Shown here: positions 16,995-23,774 of the stretch, piece after piece
Layout of the letters: each line of letters begins with the position of its first letter
Numbering within the stretch: position 1 is the first letter of the stretch
Source: Bacteroidaceae bacterium
GTDB taxonomy: Bacteria > Bacteroidota > Bacteroidia > Bacteroidales > Bacteroidaceae
DNA length: 40,052 bases
Direction: 5' to 3'
Assembly (NCBI GenBank): GCA_017466325.1
Contig: JAFTUK010000053.1
Location: 1 to 40,052 of the forward strand
Notes under the pieces: generated by a model
Database searches by the model: none
What the model was told of the DNA's origin: nothing
What the model saw: only the letters and a program-made list of their open reading frames with translations
Position numbers and translations under genes: made by a program

Positions 16995-17067
16995 AACCAT
17001 TTGTTTTTTCAGTTGTATACATATAATTTTGCCACTTTGGCAAGGAAACGGACAGCACGTCAGAGCC

Positions 17068-17088
17068 TGTGTTAAACATGTTAACACA
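17068..17088. promoter_or_regulatory. Inverted repeat upstream of sigma-54 promoter (candidate activator site)
   Basis: TGTGTTAA at 17068-17075 and TTAACACA at 17081-17088 form a perfect 8-bp inverted repeat with a 5-bp spacer. It lies about 50-70 bases upstream of the -24 box of the hsp20 promoter. This is a plausible place for a bacterial enhancer-binding protein dimer. The regulator is unknown. Confidence 0.5.
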
Positions 17089-17136
17089 ACTGCCAGAATG
17101 TTGTCCGTTTTTCAAACTCCTTAACACTCAGTGCCT

Positions 17137-17151
17137 TGGCACGGGAATTGC
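17137..17151 (+). promoter_or_regulatory. Sigma-54 (-24/-12) promoter of hsp20
   Basis: TGGCACG at 17137-17143, four bases, then TTGC at 17148-17151 is an exact match to the sigma-54 consensus. No TAnnTTTG box is seen in front of hsp20. Transcription would start near 17163, leaving a leader of about 80 bases. That leader contains TGCAGG (17163-17168) paired with CCTGCA (17190-17195) and a GGAG ribosome site at 17231-17234. Confidence 0.65.
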
Positions 17152-17242
17152 GGATATAATGGTGCAGGCCTACAGCGCATGGCGACGGACCTGCAAGAGA
17201 AAAACACACATTATATAATTAAAGGTAAAAGGAGATTAAGTT

Positions 17243-17686
17243 ATGTTACCAATGATGATTAACAACCGCAATTGGATGCCAACTATGTTTGACGAGTTCT
17301 TCGGAAAGAACTGGATGCACAGAGTTAACGACACCACACCAGCCATCAATGTGAAGGAGGATGCAAAAGGCTACACCATGGAACTGGCCGCACCGGGCAT
17401 AAGAAAAGAGTTCTGCCGAGTGCACGTCACCAACGACGGCAACCTGCAGATAGCCATCGAAAACAAGATGGAACACAAGCAGGATGAAAGGGAGGAAGGA
17501 CACAAGGAGCGTTATCTGCGCCGCGAGTTCTACTACAGCAACTACCAGCAGATCTACCGTCTGCCCGAGGATGTGGATGCCGACAACATTTCTGCACAGG
17601 TGGCCGACGGCATACTGAGCATCGCACTGCCCAAGCGCGACAAGGAAGCAGAGAACAAGGCGCACCGCGCCATCGAGGTCAAGTGA
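17243..17686 (+). CDS. Hsp20/alpha-crystallin small heat-shock protein
   Basis: ATP-independent holdase chaperone of 147 aa that binds unfolding proteins in the cytoplasm. The N-terminus (MLPMMINNRNWMPTMFDEFF) is the short hydrophobic arm typical of the family. The alpha-crystallin domain spans about residues 30-137, with PAINVKEDAKGY, ELAAPGIRKEF and the signature ADGILSIALPK near the end. No C-terminal IxI motif is obvious; the tail ends AIEVK. The gene is monocistronic, behind a sigma-54-type promoter and in front of a strong hairpin terminator. Confidence 0.95.
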   Translation: MLPMMINNRNWMPTMFDEFFGKNWMHRVNDTTPAINVKEDAKGYTMELAAPGIRKEFCRVHVTNDGNLQIAIENKMEHKQDEREEGHKERYLRREFYYSNYQQIYRLPEDVDADNISAQVADGILSIALPKRDKEAENKAHRAIEVK

Positions 17687-17715
17687 CCTGAAACACATAG
17701 CAAATGACAAGATGA

Positions 17716-17755
17716 AGAATCCCACGCGGTGCAAGCCTCGTGGGATTCTCTTTAT
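17716..17755. terminator. Bidirectional hairpin terminator between hsp20 and DUF456 gene
   Basis: AGAATCCCACG at 17716-17726 pairs perfectly with CGTGGGATTCT at 17739-17749, with a 12-base loop. On the plus strand it is followed by CTTTAT. It sits between two convergent genes and probably serves both. Confidence 0.75.
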
Positions 17756-17771
17756 AGCAGACAGCAGTGCC

Positions 17772-18248
17772 CTACCACCACATCGCTATTGCTACCATGC
17801 ATACCACGGCAATGCAATAGAAGAACTTCAGACCTGTGGTGAGGATGAAGGCAAGGAATGAGTATAAGGCAACCTTAAAAGCCTGGTGAGGGGGTGTCTT
17901 GACAAGTAGTTCGCCAAGCAATGCACCTATGAAGGGGCCGACTATCATTCCCACCGGCCCACAGAACAATCCCACCAGCAGACCTGCCGTGGCACCGCGC
18001 ATGGCCTGCTTGGAACCACCGCCTATCCTGGTGAGCCATACCGGGGCAACATAGTCTATGACGGTAAGCACCAGCATCAATCCCCCCATTACCCACAGAC
18101 TTGTGGACGAAACACTGCCCTTATCATACAAATACAGCATCCACAACGCAACATAACTGACCGGAGGACCGGGCAGCATGGGCAGGATGGCTCCTGCCAC
18201 TCCAACCAAGGCACTGATGATTGCCAATGCCAACCACACATATTCCAT
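17772..18248 (-). CDS. DUF456 membrane protein
   Basis: A 158-aa integral membrane protein with four or five hydrophobic segments and the DUF456 pattern: LVGVAGAILPMLPGPPVSY near the start, then a Gly-rich stretch (GLLVGLFCGPVGMIVGPFIGALLGEL) with glycine-zipper-like spacing. The function of the family is unknown. It diverges from the padR-pspC operon. Its -7 box lies in the shared intergenic region, next to one of two candidate operator copies, so it may answer to the same PadR regulator. Confidence 0.85.
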   Translation of the reverse strand: MEYVWLALAIISALVGVAGAILPMLPGPPVSYVALWMLYLYDKGSVSSTSLWVMGGLMLVLTVIDYVAPVWLTRIGGGSKQAMRGATAGLLVGLFCGPVGMIVGPFIGALLGELLVKTPPHQAFKVALYSFLAFILTTGLKFFYCIAVVCMVAIAMWW

Positions 18249-18302
18249 AACGTGTATATTTGAAAAATATCAAGTATCAGTATATCTTCTGCAACGACGA
18301 GG

Positions 18303-18405
18303 CAAAGGTACGGAAATTAGTACTCAGAGGCAAGCGGCCAAGTGTTAAATATATGTTAATTACAGTACATTGTATTGCATAGTACTAATATTATGCATAC
18401 CTTTG
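18303..18405. promoter_or_regulatory. Divergent promoters with paired ATTAGTACT sites
   Basis: On the minus strand the complement of 18303-18310 is TACCTTTG, the -7 box of the DUF456 gene. On the plus strand TACCTTTG at 18398-18405, with ATTG ending at 18377 (20-base spacing), is the padR promoter. ATTAGTACT at 18316-18324 and its reverse complement AGTACTAAT at 18381-18389 lie inside the spacer of the minus and plus promoter respectively. Such symmetry suggests a shared repressor, most simply the adjacent PadR protein. Confidence 0.6.
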
Positions 18406-18453
18406 CAGCGAGAACATAAAAAAAGAGTCGTGTAATACTAAAACACCTATCGT

Positions 18454-18789
18454 ATGAACGTAGAGAACACAAAGGCACAAATGCGCAAGGGCATGCTGGA
18501 ATACTGCATCATGCTACTGCTTAGGCACAGGCCGTGCTATGCCAACGACATCATCTCGCAACTGAAGGAGGCGGACATGATAGTGGTGGAAGGCACGTTG
18601 TACCCCTTGCTGAACCGCCTGCTGAAGGACAAGATCCTGAAGTACGAGTGGCAGGAGAGCACACAGGGACCGCCCAGGAAGTACTATTCCCTGACCATGG
18701 ACGGGGAGGAGGCTCTGACGCAACTGAACCAGAGTTGGAACGAACTGGCCGGCACCGTAAATAAACTGAAAACGGAAAACTGCGAGTAA
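18454..18789 (+). CDS. PadR-family transcriptional regulator
   Basis: A 111-aa winged-helix repressor. The pattern is that of PadR: QMRKGMLEYCIMLLL (helix 1), ANDIISQLKEADMIVVEGTLYPLLNRLLKDKIL (helix-turn-helix), then the beta wing with GPPRKYYSLT and a dimerisation helix. It is predicted to repress its own operon and perhaps the divergent DUF456 gene. The C-terminus reads KLKTENCE and is encoded by CTGAAAA-CGGAAAA, a short copy of the heptamer repeat found in pspC and ligA, so the tail may be repeat-derived. The pspC gene follows after 136 bases on the same strand. Confidence 0.92.
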   Translation: MNVENTKAQMRKGMLEYCIMLLLRHRPCYANDIISQLKEADMIVVEGTLYPLLNRLLKDKILKYEWQESTQGPPRKYYSLTMDGEEALTQLNQSWNELAGTVNKLKTENCE

Positions 18790-18925
18790 GCGAGAGCAGA
18801 GAAAATTTATTTGCTCTGCCGAGCGGAAGCAGATTCAAGACGATAAACTCGGATTAAATCTGAAAACGGAACTAAAGGTCGACGTTAAGTCAATACTGCA
18901 AAGAAAAACTATAAAACTTACTACA
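18790..18925 (+). other. padR-pspC intergenic spacer
   Basis: No gene is seen. GCAGAG at 18796-18801 and CTCTGC at 18814-18819 form a short stem with an AT-rich loop, which could attenuate transcription into pspC. CTGAAAACGGAA at about 18861-18872 is another short heptamer-like piece. Confidence 0.4.
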
Positions 18926-20641
18926 ATGAAAAAGAACATTACCATAAACCTGTTCGGCACCTTATATAATATAGACGAGGATGCATACCAGTTGCTGGAC
19001 AACTATCTGCAGAGCATGAAGCGCTACTTCAGCACCAAGGACGGTGGCGAAGAGATTGCCGACGACATAGAACACCGCGTGGCAGAACTCCTGTGGGAGA
19101 AGAAGGAACAGGGTACAGATGCCATCAGCATAGAGATAATAAAGGAGATTATTGGCAAGATAGGCAACGCCGAGGAGATTGCCGGAGAGCAGCAAACGGA
19201 AAACGAAGAACGGAAAACGGAAAACGGTGGGCAGAGCGTAGAAAGCGGTAACACATACACCGAAGAGGACAACTTCGACCCCAGCACGGCATCCCTGTGG
19301 GAGCGCATACGCCATCACTTCAAGAACCGTCGCCTGTTCCGCGACCCCGACAACATGCTGCTGGGCGGTGTGTGCTCGGGCGTGTCCAACTACATAGGTT
19401 TCGGCGACCACATCCTGTGGCGCCTGCTCCTGCTGGCACTCTTCTTTGTGGAGGGAGTGGGACTGCTCGCCTACCTGATTCTGTGGCTCATCATACCCCT
19501 GGCACGCACTCCGGAGGACAAACTGCTGATGAAGGGCAAGAAACTGACTCCTAACAATATTAACGAACAAATCATCCAGGATCATAGCACACAGACGAAT
19601 CAGGGGGCATCGTGCAACCGCAACAACGGTTCGGGTTGTCTGAAGGTACTGTTCGCCCTGCTTATCCTCGGTCCTCTGGGCGTATTCATACTGGCAGTAA
19701 TTGCACTGATTACCGGATGGTTCGGTATAATCGGAGGTATGGGCAGCATGATCCTGTCACAGACAGAAGCACGTATTATGAGCGCTATTACAGAATCTAC
19801 CGGCACCTTGTTCACCTCGGGCGTAGTGTGCATACTGATTATCCTGGCCGTATTGTTCGTCCTGTTGTTGAGGTGGATTTTCGGTTCCGGCAAACCCATG
19901 GCAGGTTGGCTGAAGACCCTCATTGCCCTGCTGATGCTAGGCTGTCTGATTTGGGGTGTGTTCTCCATCTCACGTTCGATAACCAAATGCTTTGAGGTGG
20001 CCAAACAGATCAACAATGACGAGTGGAGAAACAGAAGGATGCGCACCCCCATTCCCACCTTCAAGCCCCAGCCGCATCTGGACATACCGTATCTGGACGA
20101 AACCGGTTTCACCATCATCACCAACACATGCAACCGTTGCACATGGACAGGCGACTACCCCACCGGCGATGCGGAAAAGCGATATCTGGATGCGTGCGAC
20201 TATGACGAACTGATATTCACCGCCGAGAAGACGGACACCGTTGCTCCTGGCACATACACCCTGTCGGCACTGGTAAGGGCAGAGGACAACGGTGCATACC
20301 TCTTTGCCAACGTGGGAGACACGGAAAACAGGCAGTACATCCCTGCATACGGCAACAAGGGAGGCAACCTGTGGAAATGGGCATGCGGCAACGGAACCCT
20401 GCCCGAAGTGAAGAACATCTATCCGCACTTTGCCAACGACAGCATACGCAATCTCCTGGCCATGGCCAACGATGGAGAAGGTTTCGGATGGGCAGTACTG
20501 AGCATAGAGGGCATAAAGGTGAAAAAGGGTGAAACCATCACCTACGGTATAACCACCGACCCTGCCACTACGAATGACACGCCCGAATGCGACTGGGTTT
20601 CCGCCACCGACTTCGTGCTGACCAGAACGGACAAGAAATAA
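18926..20641 (+). CDS. PspC-domain membrane stress protein, 571 aa
   Basis: Predicted inner-membrane protein related to phage-shock protein C. Residues 1-85 form a soluble N-terminal region with acidic helices, beginning MKKNITINLFGTLYNIDEDA. The PspC domain is at about 134-198 (LFRDPDNMLLGGVCSGVSNYIG, then LWRLLLLALFF). Further membrane helices are predicted at about 239-268, 297-320 and 326-349. Residues 350-571 are probably periplasmic and contain no recognised domain. Between the N-terminal region and PspC, residues about 90-101 (QTENEERKTENG) are encoded by heptamer repeats (CGGAAAA at 19197, 19211 and 19218). The padR-pspC pairing suggests envelope-stress control; the effector role is inferred. 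Confidence 0.88.
   Translation: MKKNITINLFGTLYNIDEDAYQLLDNYLQSMKRYFSTKDGGEEIADDIEHRVAELLWEKKEQGTDAISIEIIKEIIGKIGNAEEIAGEQQTENEERKTENGGQSVESGNTYTEEDNFDPSTASLWERIRHHFKNRRLFRDPDNMLLGGVCSGVSNYIGFGDHILWRLLLLALFFVEGVGLLAYLILWLIIPLARTPEDKLLMKGKKLTPNNINEQIIQDHSTQTNQGASCNRNNGSGCLKVLFALLILGPLGVFILAVIALITGWFGIIGGMGSMILSQTEARIMSAITESTGTLFTSGVVCILIILAVLFVLLLRWIFGSGKPMAGWLKTLIALLMLGCLIWGVFSISRSITKCFEVAKQINNDEWRNRRMRTPIPTFKPQPHLDIPYLDETGFTIITNTCNRCTWTGDYPTGDAEKRYLDACDYDELIFTAEKTDTVAPGTYTLSALVRAEDNGAYLFANVGDTENRQYIPAYGNKGGNLWKWACGNGTLPEVKNIYPHFANDSIRNLLAMANDGEGFGWAVLSIEGIKVKKGETITYGITTDPATTNDTPECDWVSATDFVLTRTDKK
19197..19227 (+). repeat. In-frame CGGAAAA heptamer tract in pspC
   Basis: CGGAAAA at 19197-19203, a variant CGAAGAA at 19204-19210, then CGGAAAA at 19211-19217 and 19218-19224 and CGG at 19225-19227, all in strict 7-bp register. 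It encodes the TEN/RKTEN peptide also seen in LigA and in the PadR tail. Confidence 0.85.
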
Positions 20642-20674
20642 TCGAGAGACGTTCTCACTATCTCCCATTTTTGT

Positions 20675-20751
20675 CTTCGGTGGCGATAAAATGAGCCGCC
20701 AATGGCGGTGAATTTAATCGCCAGTGGCGGTGAACTTTACCGCCACCGAAG
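20675..20751. repeat. Nested palindromic element (cloverleaf-like)
   Basis: An 11-bp outer stem, CTTCGGTGGCG (20675-20685) with CGCCACCGAAG (20741-20751), encloses two smaller palindromes, CCGCCAATGGCGG and CGCCAGTGGCG. The three GGCGG-type arms are related in sequence and are separated by AT-rich stretches of about ten bases. It lies 34 bases after the pspC stop. It could act as a terminator or RNA-stability element, or be a REP/MITE-like insert. Confidence 0.7.
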
Positions 20752-20894
20752 TCATATATCAGCGCAATATACTCTTCTGATAATGATTACCGAAGGAAAT
20801 ATTGCGCATCATGTACGATTTTCCAGAATTCTTATATCCGATTCATCGAAGTCAAAAGAAAGTTGGAGGTTGCGCCACCAGATACACTGTCATG

Positions 20895-20934
20895 AAAAAG
20901 AATGCAGAACCCCATGAATTGGGATCCTGCATTC
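20895..20934 (-). terminator. Terminator of the GH97/esterase operon
   Basis: GAATGCAG at 20900-20907 pairs with CTGCATTC at 20927-20934. Read on the minus strand the stem is followed by TTTTTC, giving a typical intrinsic terminator about 30 bases after the GH97 stop. Confidence 0.75.
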
Positions 20935-20965
20935 AAAACCATATAGCGATCAGAGGTCTGATGCC

Positions 20966-22924
20966 TTACAAAGCCTCGAGAGAAGCCGCATATCCACCAT
21001 TACGAACCATGCGTACCTTGATGGTATCGCCCTTGCGAACCTCGCGGACATTCTTTGTATAGTGCATTGCCTGTCTGTCAGCATTAGAACCATCCTCGAA
21101 GGAGGTCAGTTTATAGGTCTTGCCCTCAGGCAGGAAATCCAGGGTGACGTCCACTTCCAACGGTTCCTTACGCTCTGCTGTCATACCGCCCAGATACCAC
21201 TTGTCGGCATTGCGCTTGGCCAGAACAAGATGTTCGCCAAGTTTGGCATCAAGAACCTTGGTCTCGTCCCAAAGGACAGGAACAGAAGATATGAATTTGA
21301 TGCAATCTTCGTTGTTGTAATACAATGTCGGGTTGTCTGCAAGCATCTGCAAACCTGACTCAAAGACAACGAACAGGGCCATCTGATAGGCTCTTGTACC
21401 TATTGATGCAGAGTTGGGACGACGTGCGGAGTAATTATCCGGTTGCATGCTGTTCATGGCACCAGGTGTGTACTCCATAGGTCCGACGGCGTTTCGGATG
21501 AAAGGCATGTAGATACTGTTCTCCGGCTTGCAATTACCCATCTGCTCCATACCGGTAACACCCTCGTAAGAGAGAAGGTTGGGATACATGTACTCAAGTC
21601 CTGCGGGCTTGAACGCACCATGATAATTGACAAAGATATGGTGCTTGGCGGCCTCCTTCACGGTTCTTTCATAGAAGTTGACCATCCACTGGTCGCTACG
21701 GTCCATGAAGTCAATCTTCACACCCTTGACACCCCACTTCTCGAACTGGGCAAACATGCCGGGATTCTCCTCCACACAACGCCAGGTGAGCCAGAGAATA
21801 ACATCCACACCCACCTTCTTGCCGTGGGCTATGATTTCCATAAGGTCGCAATCGGGGTTGGGAGTATAGGGGTCCATATTGTTCTTGGCCCAACCTTCGT
21901 CCATAACAATATATGGTATACCGTACTTGGACGCAAAGTCCATGAAATACTTGTAGGTTTCCACATTCAGGCCTGCCTTGAAGTTCACGTCCGGACCATA
22001 GGGAACTGCGCCGTTCCACCACTCCCAACTGGCCTGACCAGGAACTATCCACGAAACATCCTGCAACTTGCTGTCCTGAGCAAGACGGCAGGTCATGGTG
22101 TTTGTGACAAGTGCGGCTTCATCCTTGGCAATGACAAAATATCTCCAGGGGAAACTTCTTGTTCCCTGGGTCTTGGCAATGTAGGGATGACGCAAAAGCA
22201 CGTCATTGCTCTTGTCGCTTCGGGGCTTTTCAACGGCAGGAACGCGGGGGAAGACGGATGAAAAACCATTGGCGTCGTTACTCCTGAAGAAAGGAGCAGG
22301 ATAGTCGCACAGGTCAGACTCGCTCATCAGTATCTTAGTGCCTCCAGAAGTTATGGCCAGGACGGGATAATGCGCCATCTTTTGGAAACTCAGCCATTCG
22401 GAAGACTTGACGAAGGAGTAACGCTCCTCATAGGATGTCCTGTATCGGTCGCTCTGTTGCAGTACAAGTTGAGCATCCTGGGGGAAGAACACGGTTATGT
22501 CCTCGTGATTTACCTTAACCTCTCCCTTCAGAGATGTGACAAAGCGGTATGCGAGACCGTCGTTGTAAGCCCTGAATACAACGGAATAGTTGCCTTTCAT
22601 TACCAGGGTCATCTCGTTGTAGTTGTTGGGTACTTCCGCAAACTTCAACTTCAGGAATGGGCGTTTTACATCGTTGACCTTTTGACGCTTGACACTCTGG
22701 AGTTTGGGCAAAGAACCGAGTACATTGCCCTCAATATCCATGGACATACGGCAATCCGTCAACACTTTTTCCTCGCCACAATAGACATCGTAGGTGATAC
22801 CGTTGCCGATGCGTACATCAACCTTGATGTTGCCGTCGGGCGACGACACGCTCTTTACCGTCTGTGCAATGGCTGACACGGATAATGTCAGCAAACAAAG
22901 CATTAGGAAATAAAACTTTTTCAT
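20966..22924 (-). CDS. Glycoside hydrolase family 97, alpha-galactosidase-like
   Basis: Secreted or periplasmic glycosidase of 652 aa with a signal peptide (cleavage likely after IAQ, residue 21). The N-terminal beta-sandwich (about 22-280) precedes a TIM barrel (about 285-560) and a C-terminal beta domain, the usual GH97 layout. VKIDFMDRSDQ places Asp405 where the retaining members (Bacteroides GH97b alpha-galactosidase) have their nucleophile, and LSYEG places Glu454 near the acid/base. Inverting SusB-type enzymes use glutamates instead, so retaining alpha-galactosidase-type activity is more likely than alpha-glucosidase; substrate is not proven. It is last in an operon, 8 bases after an esterase gene. 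Confidence 0.9.
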   Translation of the reverse strand: MKKFYFLMLCLLTLSVSAIAQTVKSVSSPDGNIKVDVRIGNGITYDVYCGEEKVLTDCRMSMDIEGNVLGSLPKLQSVKRQKVNDVKRPFLKLKFAEVPNNYNEMTLVMKGNYSVVFRAYNDGLAYRFVTSLKGEVKVNHEDITVFFPQDAQLVLQQSDRYRTSYEERYSFVKSSEWLSFQKMAHYPVLAITSGGTKILMSESDLCDYPAPFFRSNDANGFSSVFPRVPAVEKPRSDKSNDVLLRHPYIAKTQGTRSFPWRYFVIAKDEAALVTNTMTCRLAQDSKLQDVSWIVPGQASWEWWNGAVPYGPDVNFKAGLNVETYKYFMDFASKYGIPYIVMDEGWAKNNMDPYTPNPDCDLMEIIAHGKKVGVDVILWLTWRCVEENPGMFAQFEKWGVKGVKIDFMDRSDQWMVNFYERTVKEAAKHHIFVNYHGAFKPAGLEYMYPNLLSYEGVTGMEQMGNCKPENSIYMPFIRNAVGPMEYTPGAMNSMQPDNYSARRPNSASIGTRAYQMALFVVFESGLQMLADNPTLYYNNEDCIKFISSVPVLWDETKVLDAKLGEHLVLAKRNADKWYLGGMTAERKEPLEVDVTLDFLPEGKTYKLTSFEDGSNADRQAMHYTKNVREVRKGDTIKVRMVRNGGYAASLEAL

Positions 22925-22932
22925 ACTATTGA

Positions 22933-23763
22933 TTATTTGGTTTTCTTATTAAAACAATCGGAGAAATACATGAACTGGTACTTGATGTTCCTGAGCCAAT
23001 AGGTCCATGAATGTCCTCCAGGACGTACATAGTAATCATGTGGAATGCCCTCCTTAAGCAACTTGTCGTGCATGTTGCAATTCACTTTATAGAAGAAATC
23101 GCCTGTACCACACTCAAAAACAATGTTCATTGAACCGGGAGTGAGAAGATGGGTCATGTTGATGACTGTATTCTCTTCCCATCTTTCAGGATACTGCTCG
23201 TAAGCACCAAGCCGGCCGGCAATGTTCCAGTTCTTGGGGAATGGGCGTATGTCCAATCCACCAGAAAGACTGCCCATGCAGGAAAACGTGTCCTGATGTT
23301 TCATGGCGATGTAAAATGCACCATGTCCGCCCATGGAGAGACCGGTGATGGCCCGCCCCTTCCTGTCCTTGATGGTAGAATAGCAACTGTCTACATACGA
23401 AACCAATTCCTGGGAGACGAATGTTTCATAGCGGTACTCCTTTACTACCGGGCTGTCGAAATACCAACTGTCATAGCCTCCATCCGGCATGACAACGATA
23501 AAGTTGTACATGTCGGCAAGCCTTCCCACTACACCTTCGCGTGACCAGGACGTGTATTTGTCGCTATAGCCATGAAGCAGATATACAACGGGGTACTGCA
23601 TCGTGTCGGAATACTCCTGCGGAAGAATGACATTCACGGGTACGTCCTTGTCCATGCATCTGCTCCGTACCATAACGGCATCTTCTGTATATGCCATAAT
23701 ACAGAGCGGAGACAGGAGAAGGGACAATGTTGCTATAACAACACTTTTCTTGATATACTTCAT
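22933..23763 (-). CDS. Secreted CE1/feruloyl-esterase-like hydrolase
   Basis: An alpha/beta-hydrolase of 276 aa with a signal peptide (residues 1-24, ending CIMAY). It belongs to the esterase D / carbohydrate esterase 1-like group. The catalytic triad can be placed at Ser143 (GLSMGG, 141-146), Asp222 (GTGDFF) and His251 (GGHSW). YLLHGYSDKYTSW (61-73) forms the oxyanion region. It probably removes acyl groups (feruloyl, acetyl or a similar ester) from a polysaccharide or glycoside. Gaps of 11 and 8 bases to its neighbours show it is in one operon with the EEP-SGNH and GH97 genes, suggesting joint attack on one decorated glycan. Confidence 0.88.
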   Translation of the reverse strand: MKYIKKSVVIATLSLLLSPLCIMAYTEDAVMVRSRCMDKDVPVNVILPQEYSDTMQYPVVYLLHGYSDKYTSWSREGVVGRLADMYNFIVVMPDGGYDSWYFDSPVVKEYRYETFVSQELVSYVDSCYSTIKDRKGRAITGLSMGGHGAFYIAMKHQDTFSCMGSLSGGLDIRPFPKNWNIAGRLGAYEQYPERWEENTVINMTHLLTPGSMNIVFECGTGDFFYKVNCNMHDKLLKEGIPHDYYVRPGGHSWTYWLRNIKYQFMYFSDCFNKKTK

Positions 23764-23774
23764 GCTATTGCCGT

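Larger units (their letters stand above)
20642..20965. other. Gap between pspC and GH97 gene
   Basis: About 320 bases without a credible gene. It holds a 77-bp nested palindrome (20675-20751) and the terminator of the minus-strand GH97 operon (20895-20934), both listed separately. I see nothing else in it. Confidence 0.6.

Noticed and set aside
17163-17236. hsp20 leader as an RNA thermometer
   Set aside because: The hairpin does not visibly cover the GGAG ribosome site, so a thermometer cannot be supported from the sequence alone.
18353-18370. ATGT-N10-ACAT as a PadR operator
   Set aside because: The classic PadR spacing is eight bases; the ATTAGTACT pair fits the promoter geometry better.
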